From: Bacteroidetes bacterium GWF2_35_48 | GTDB lineage: Bacteria; Bacteroidota; Bacteroidia; Bacteroidales; GWF2-35-48 | DNA length: 64,000 nt | Assembly (NCBI GenBank): GCA_001769125.1 | Contig: MEOG01000046.1 | Location: 1-64,000, forward strand | Direction of reading: 5' to 3' | Part shown: in pieces, positions 53,901 through 62,900 of the stretch | How the letters are laid out: every line of letters begins with the position of its first letter | How positions within the stretch are numbered: position 1 is the stretch's first letter | Position numbers and translations under genes: made by a program | Notes under the pieces: model-generated | What the model was told of the DNA's origin: nothing | Seen by the model: only the letters and a program-made list of their open reading frames with translations | The model's database searches: none

Positions 53901-56900
53901 GTGAAATATTAGTCTGACTTGAATCGTAAGCACTCAAAATATATTGAGCATCCAGCGTTTGGGCATCAGGATAAAATATTCCCGTTCCATTTGTAGTCCA
54001 CTGACCTGTTGTTGTTCCTCCGCTAACAGAAGCATTCAGTTGAATAGAATCAACACTTGCACAAATATTAATGTCTGATCCCGCAAGAACAACAGGAGCA
54101 AGCCCGAAAGTGATCAACATGGTATCTTTAGCTGTGCTGCAATACACGTTCCCGGTACTTGATAAAATCAGGTTTATTGCGCCCGAAATACTATCTGCAA
54201 TACTTGGCAAATAACCTGTGTTTAAAGATGTAGCATTTGGTATCAGATTTCCAGTGCCAGAGCTTGTCCATAAAACGCCTGTTGTGTTTCCTGAAATACC
54301 TGTAAGGGCAATTGTATCTCTTTCCGCGCATATATTACTATTTTCTCCTGCATTCACACTCGGCACAGGTTCAATAAAAATACTTACAGTATCTATATCT
54401 GCAGGACAAATTACATTATTTGCCGTAATTAAAATCAGCGACAATGAACTTAAAAGAGAATCCTCAGAACTAAGAACATACTTCGCGTTTAGTACTCCAT
54501 CATCAGGAACAAAAGAACCTGTTCCGGTAGATGACCATAGCCCAAAGCTTGTTCCTCCTGTTACAGTTCCATTCAATTGTATGGTATCCTGAGAAGCGCA
54601 AACATACTGATCTGCTCCTGAATTAGCATGAGAAGAGTGACCCATTGAGAAAATCAACGCATCGCTTGAGAGCCCGCAAATTCCAGTTCCCGGTGTTGTG
54701 AGGGTAAGAATAACCGTTCCATTTAAACTGTCATTTATGCTTGGCAAATACCCTGTAACAAGCGATGATGCGCTTGGAGTAAATATACCGGTTCCTGAAG
54801 TCGTCCATATACCACCAGTTGTATTTACAACAGATCCGCTCAGAACTATAGTGTCTCTGACAGAGCAAACGCTGATATCCTGACCGGCATTTGCTGTGGG
54901 TATAGATTCGATAATAATATGCATGGTATCTTTTACCGCACTGCATGATCCATTATTCGTTGAAGATAAAATAAGGTGTACGCTTCCAAACAGTATGTCT
55001 CCTTCACTTGGAATAAATTGCGCAGTTAATGATGCACTGTCGGGTTCAAAAGTACCTGAACCGGTAGTTGTCCAAATTCCCGTACTTAAGCTTCCGGTTA
55101 CCTGTCCGTTCAACTGGGCTTCACCGGTAGAACATATCACTTGATCTGCTCCGGCACTCACAACCGGCTTGGATTGATAGGTAAGCAAAAGAGTGTCTCT
55201 TGCTGTTGCGCAACCCACATTCCCGATAGATGATAAATAAATATGGACACTACCTGTTGCGCTGTCCTGACTGTTTGGAATATAACTTGTGAATAATAAT
55301 TGATTGTTAGGATTGAAAGTTCCAGTACCGCTACTTGCCCATTGTGTACCAACCGTATTATTCATGCTTCCGGAAAGTGAAACAACCTGAGTTCCGTGGC
55401 AGATTACCTGATCTGCACCGGCCAATACAGACGGAATTAATTCTATCGAAATCGTAACAGTATCTTTTCCGGCAAAGCAGCTTCCATTATTTGTGCTGGT
55501 AAGATACAAAGATACGCTGCCTGCAATAGAATCTGCCTGACTTAAATAATAACTTGTATTTAAAGATGTATTGTCCGGGAAAAAAATTCCAGTGCCGGAT
55601 GTTGTCCACAGCCCTGTTGTTGATCCTCCTGACACAACTCCATTCAGAGGAATTTGAAGGTTGTTGGCACAAACTACCTGATTGTTCCCTGCATAAACAT
55701 AAGGATAATCTCCAAGTGTTATGGTTACAGTATCATCTTCAACAATGCAAGTTCCGTTGTTTGTAGATGCTAAAATGAGCGATACAAAACCAGCATCAAT
55801 ATCTGCCTGACTAAATTCATAATAAGAACCAAGAGTTGTAGCAGATGGAATAAAACTGCCACTTCCCATAGTCGTCCAGATTCCTGTTGTAGATCCTCCG
55901 GTAACCATGCCTAATAATTGAGTGATAGTGCTGGTTTCACAAACCGTTTGGTTTGTTCCTGCATTTACGGATGGTTTTGCGGTAAAAGTAATTGTTACCA
56001 TATCATTTACTGCATTACATGTCCCATTGCCAGTTGTTGTTAGACTAATTATGGCGTTGCCATTTGTAATATCTCCCTGACTTGGCATATAAATGGCATT
56101 CATGCTGGTGTTTCCCGGAACAAAAACCCCGGTACCCGTGCTTGACCAAATACCTCCTGTTGCTACACCAACACTCCCGGACAATGTAACATTTGAATTA
56201 TTGCTGCAAACAGTAACATCTGATCCTGCATTTACATTTGGAGCAGTTGTATAGTTTATTACCATCATGTCCAGAGCAGCGTTGCAACTATTGGTTGCTG
56301 TAAGAGTAAGAGTAACACTTCCCGAAGTAATATCCGCTGAGCTGGACATATAGCTTGCAGTTAGCGTAGAATCATTAGGGAGAAAAGTTCCTGTTCCTGA
56401 ACTTATCCATTTTCCTTTGGTTGCGCCACCAGTAATAGATCCGCTCAATACGACAGTTGTATTGTTTGCACAAACTGTTCTGTCAATACCGGCATTCACA
56501 ATTCCAGCTGGAGCTATAGTTATTGTTACATTATCCGTTACAGCATTGCACGTCCCGTTATTTGTAGAAGTAAGTGTCAAGGAAAGATACCCTGTCAGTG
56601 AATCAGCAGAACTTGCTCTATAAACAGCATTCAAATCTGTATTGTTGGGCAGAAACGTTCCGCTCCCAGAGCTTGTCCATGCACCAGTAGATGTAAGTCC
56701 AGAAATATTTCCATTTAACTGGATATCCAAATCGTCAACACAAGTAATAACATCTGCCCCGGCAGCGACAAAAGGAGCTGGATTTAATGTAATAATTTTA
56801 TTATCTGTAGAAGCTAAACAATTCCCGTTTCCAGTTGTAGTAAGAGTAATTATTACTTGTCCATTTGTTGTGTCATCTGCGCTTGGAAAATAGGTGGCAT

Positions 56901-59900
56901 TTAAACTGGTGGTATTCGGAATAAATGTTCCTGTTCCATTAGAAGACCATATTCCACCTGAAGAAACAGCAACCACACCGTTCAGAGTTACAGTAGAATT
57001 ATTTGCACAAACAACAACATCGCTTCCTGCATCAACAGAAGGTCCGGGGGTTATTGTAATGCTCATTTGATCTGATACCGCCAGACAGCCTCCATTGTTA
57101 GTAGATGTTAATGTTAATGAAACAGTTTCTGCTACAATATCAGTCGGGCTTGGGACATAAACCGCATTAAGCGTAGATGCATCAGGGGAAAAAGTACCTG
57201 AACCGGAAGTGACCCATTGACCTGTGACAGATACTCCGGTTACAGTACCATTAAGAGTAACCTGTGCATTATTTCCGCAAACGGTTCTATCTATTCCGGC
57301 ATTTACAGTTGGAGGAGGATTGATACTTATGAGAACAGTATCTGTAACGGCAATACAATTCCCATTACCTGTGGTAGTGAGAATCAAATTCAAATGTCCT
57401 AAAGTAATTTCTGCGCCCGTTGGAGAATAAATTGCATTCAAACTGTTATACCCGGGATTAAATGTACCGTTGCCACCAGACCAGATACCTCCGCTTGCAA
57501 TAGTAACATTTCCGTCAAGTGAAGCGTTTGGATTGTTAATACAAACTTCAATATTATCTCCGGCATCTGCTACAGGTGCAGGTGTTATTGTAAGAGTCAA
57601 ATTATCCTGCGCCAGATTACAGCTGTTAGCAAGCAGGGTCAGAATTACCTGTCCGTTAATTATATCTGTTGCGCTTGGAGTATATGTTGCGCTTAAAGAA
57701 GTGTTCGAAGGTAAAAATGTTCCTGTACCGGAAGTTGCCCACTGACCTGTAACAGCTCCACCCGAAACAACTCCGTTTATTGAAACTATTGGGTTGTTAG
57801 CACAAACGCTTTTGTCAATACCGGCATTGGCTATTCCGGCAGGATAAATATCAATTCTCATAGTGTCATTTACAGCAGAACAATTTCCTAAATTTGTGGC
57901 AGCAAGTATAATATTGACACCACTATTAATAGAATCAAGAGAACTTGCAACATACGTGGCATTAAGGGAAAAATTACTTGGAATAAAAGATCCCGTGCCA
58001 GAGGTAGTCCATGCACCCGTTGTTGTACCACCGGAAACAGATCCATTAAGAGTCACGTTTAAATTATCAGGGCAGATAACCATATCTGAACCGGCATTTA
58101 CCAAAGGAGATGGAGTTATTGTTACTGTTTTCAGGTCTGTAACAGCAAGACAAGTACCATTGCCGGTAGTTGTTAAAGTAAGAACTACCTGACCGGTTGT
58201 AATATCTGCAGTGCTAGGGGTGTATATTGCAGATAATGTAGTTGCTGAAGGAGAGAACACTCCGGAACCACTAGATGACCAAATCCCTCCATTTGCAATA
58301 TTAATAATTCCACTTAAACTTACTAAATTATTATTAGCGCATACGGAAACATTTTCTCCTGCATCAGCTGTTGGCGAGGGAGTAAATGTAAATTGGACAT
58401 TATCTGTAACAGAGTTACAATTTCCATTACCGGTTGAAGTGAGAACAAGGTTCAGGCTTCCGGCAAGAATTTCACCTGCGGTTGGGGTATATGTTGCATT
58501 TAGGGCAGTAGCAGATGGAGAAAATAAACCAAGACCTCCTGTCCATTCTCCACCAGATGCGCCAACCACGGAGCCTGCAAGCTGTATAGCAGCATTATTA
58601 GAACAACGTACCTGATCGGGACCTGCACTTACAACAGGCGCAGAAGTAAATCCAATAGACATTGCATCGCTAACAGGTAAACAAGTTCCATTGCCTGTTG
58701 ATGTAAGCGTTAAATTGACATTTCCTGAAGCCATTTCAGCAGCAGTAGGAGTATAAGTAGGTGCCATTGCTGTGTTTCCCGGGTTATAAACCCCGTTTCC
58801 ACCTGTCCATATTCCTCCGCCGGCATTGCTTATGCTTCCTGTTAATATTACAACTGCGTTATTCATACAGGCATTTCTGTCGAGTCCTGCATTTGCAATA
58901 GGAATAGGATTAATAGTAACTTTAACTGTGTCTGAAATCGCAATACAATTCCCGTTGCCAGTAGTTGTGAGTATTAAATTAGCTGTTCCTGCAGATATTT
59001 CAGCTGCAGAAGGAGCATAAGTAATCGAAAGGGAAGTTGGATTAGGGGTAAAAGTGCCAGAACCACCTGACCATATTCCTCCGGAAGCAATAGTAACAGC
59101 ACCGCTTATGGCTACATTTGCATTATTAGCACAGGATATTTTATCAGCACCGGCATTGGCTGTTGGAGAAGAAGTAAAAGTGAGGTTCATGTTATCTGAA
59201 ACCGGAATACAATTTCCATTGCCTGTTGATGTAAGCGTTAGAGTAACAGTACCTGCTACAATTTCACTGGCGGTAGGTGTGTAAACAGCATTAAGAGTAG
59301 TATTATTAGGAGTAAATGTTCCCATTCCTCCAGACCATTCACCTCCTGTAGCATTGGTAACCGTACCGACAAGTGTAACAGATGCATTGTTTGAACAAAG
59401 GGTTCTGTCAATACCTGCATTTACTATAGGCGCAGGACTAAATGTAATTGTCATATTATCACTTACGAAATTACAATTGCCATTTCCAGTAGTTAGAAGA
59501 GTAAGAGTTATGCTCCCTGAAGAAATCTCAGCTGCGGATGGAGTATATGTGGCATTTAAAGTTGTGTTTGCCGGATTAAAAGTTCCAGAACCACCAAGCC
59601 ATTGCCCCCCTGTTGCATTCGTCACAACTCCTGCAAGTACAACTAATGGATTATTAGCTCCGGCAACCTGATCAACTCCTGCATTGGCTAAAGGAGATCC
59701 CGTAATTGTAACTGTCATATTATCTGATACGGCAAGACATGTCCCGTTACCAGTAGTGGTTAAGGTAAGGGTTAGGGTTTCTGCTGATATTTCAGATGCA
59801 GTGGGTGTGTAAATAGTATTTAGTGTATTATTATCAGGATCAAATGTACCCATACCTCCTGACCATGTTCCTCCTGAAGCAATATTGACACTCCCATTCA

Positions 59901-62900
59901 GGTAAACATTCGGATTGTTAGCGCAAACAGTCTGGTTCGATCCGGCATCAGTAGTAGGTGCTGATGTAAATGTAATAAAAACATTATTATTTACAGATGC
60001 GCACTGACCATTCCCTGTTGATGTAAGGGTAAGGGTAATTCCTCCTGCGAATAATTCAGCAGGGGTAGGATAATAAACAGGAGTCATACTAGTTGTGTTT
60101 GGAGTAAATGTTCCTGAGCCACCAGACCATATCCCACCACCAGCATTTAAAACAGATCCGCTAAGAGATACGTTCGAGTTATTAGCACAAACGGATTGAT
60201 CTGTTCCTGCATCAACTACAGGTGCATTACCAATAGTGATAACAACATCATCTGTTACGGCATTGCAGCTGCCAATACCCGTAGAAGTTAAAGTAAGAGT
60301 AAGTGATCCTGCTATTATTTCAGCTGCACTAGGAGTATAGGTGGCTGTTAAAGACGTGTTTCCGGGACTGAACGTGCCGATTCCGCCGCTCCATATTCCG
60401 CCACCTGCATTAGTGATTGTTCCTGCAAGAATTACAGAAGCACTATTAGCACAGGAAGTTAGATCTAGTCCTGCATTTACAACAGGAGAAGGCGCAATCG
60501 TAATTATCATATTATCTGTAACAGCGAAGCAAGTTCCATTCCCTGTTGTAGTAAGGGTAAGTGTTACTGTTCCTGCGGCAATTTCTGCTGTTGTTGGAGT
60601 ATAACTTGCACTCATAGAAATATTGTCAGGAGCATAAGTTCCGGATCCTCCAGACCAAATACCTCCTGTTGCAATAGTATAGGAACCGTTCAGGGCAGTA
60701 ACATAATTATTAGCGCATTTTGTTTGATCAATTCCCGCAAAAGCAGTAGGAGCAGAAGTAAAGGAAATAGTAATATTATCAGAAACCGCATTGCAATTTC
60801 CATTTCCGGTTGTAGTTAAGGTAAGGGTAACTGTTCCTGCAGAAATTTCAGCAGCAGAGGGTGTATAAACTGTACTAAGGGTATTGTTGTTAGGAGAATA
60901 AGTCCCTGCTCCACCTGTCCATTGAGCTCCCGAGGCAAACGTAACAGAGCCGGTTAAAGAAATGTTAGAATTGTTAGCACAAACACTTTGATCTATTCCG
61001 GCATTGGCTGTAGGCACTGGGTTAAATGTAATTGTCATGGCATCTGTAACAGCAATACATGTTCCATTTCCTGTTGAGGTAAGAACAAGCGTAACGCTCC
61101 CTGCAAGAATTTCTTCCGTAGTAGCGGTATAATTCGCATCAAGAGCCGTGTTTCCCGGGTTAAATACACCTACGCCTCCAGACCAAATACCACCCGAAGC
61201 TCCAGTAACAGATGCATTCAGGTTAACAGAAGGATTATTTATACATGCTAAACGGTCAGCCCCTGCATTAACACTTGGAGCATTGGTAAATGTAATAGTA
61301 ACCTGATCGCTCACGGCACTGCAATTCCCATTATCTGTAGTAGTCAAAGTCAGAGTAGCACTACCAGCAAGCACTTCTGTCGCAGATGGAGTGTAAACAG
61401 CATTCATCGTAGTATTGTTCGGTGTAAAAGTTCCTGATCCACCTGACCATATTCCACCAGATGCTATTGTATAAGAACCTGCAAGGGTAATATTCGGGTT
61501 ATTGGCACAAACGGTTTGGTTCGGTCCTGCTTCTACAGTAGGTGAAGGACCAAAAGTAAGTACCATGAAATCAGCAACAGGACTGCAAATGCCATTGCCC
61601 GTGGAGGTAAGAATCAGATTCACACTTCCTACAAATATTTCTCCGGCAGTAGGTGTATATATAGCATTTAAAGTTGTACTACTGGGAGTGAAGTTACCGA
61701 GACCGCCACTCCACTGACCTCCACCAGCAAGGCTCACTGAACCATACAACTGCGTATTTGGGTTATTGGAACATACAGTTTGGTCAACATTAGCATTTAC
61801 AACAGGACTTGGATTAAATGTTATTAACACCTGATCTGTTGCAGCGTTACAGTTTCCATTCCCTGTAGTTGTGAGAGTTAATGTCAGATTGCCTGCAGTA
61901 ATTTCTTCAGCAGTTGGAGTGTACTGTGCCAGTAAATTTGTATTAGCAGGGTTAAAAGATCCTGCTCCACCTGACCAGACTCCGCCTGTTGCAACTGCTA
62001 TAGATCCTCCAAGGAATACTGTTGCATTATTAGTACAAGCTGTAATATCTGTACCAGCACTTGCAACAGGAGCACCGGTTATTGTGATAACCATATTATC
62101 ACTCTCTGCTATACAATTTCCGTTTCCTGTGGATGTAAGTACCAGAGTGGCTGTCCCTGCTGATGCTTCTGCTACAGAAGGAGTATAAATTGCATTTAAA
62201 GTAGCATTATCGGGTAAAAAAGTTCCAGTACCACCAGACCATTGTCCTCCAGTTGCTACAGTTACAGAGCCTGCCAGAGTTAGTGATGCGTTGTTACCGC
62301 AAACAGTCCTATCAATACCGGCATCAACATCAGGTGAATTTGTAAATGTAATTAACATCTGATCACTAACAGCCAGGCAAGACCCATTACCAGAAGAAGA
62401 AAGAGTTAAGGTAAGTGTACCGGCAGCTATTTCAGCAATTGTTGGAGTATATGTTGCTCCCAAAGTAGAATTTCCGGGATTAAAAAGACCAAGACCTCCT
62501 GACCACGAACCTCCTGTTGCTCCACTTACTGTACCAGCAAGGATTAATGAAGGATTATTAGAACACTTTGTCTGATCCACTCCTGCATTAACAACCGGAG
62601 TTGGAGCAATTGTAATAAGTACATTATCCGTAACCGCATTGCATGTCCCATTACCAGCTGACGTCAAAGTAAGAGTGACAGTACCAGCTAAAATTTCAGA
62701 TGCAGAAGGAGTGTAGTCAGGGCTCAAAGAAGTATTGTTCGGGCTGTAGATACCAGAACCACCTGTCCATACTCCACCAGTTGCGCCTGTAACATTTCCG
62801 TTAAGTGTAACCATAGGATTGTTCACGCATGATGTTCTGTCAGAACCAGCATTAGCTATCGGTGTCGGGTTAATGGTAATTGTTAAATTATCGCTTACAG

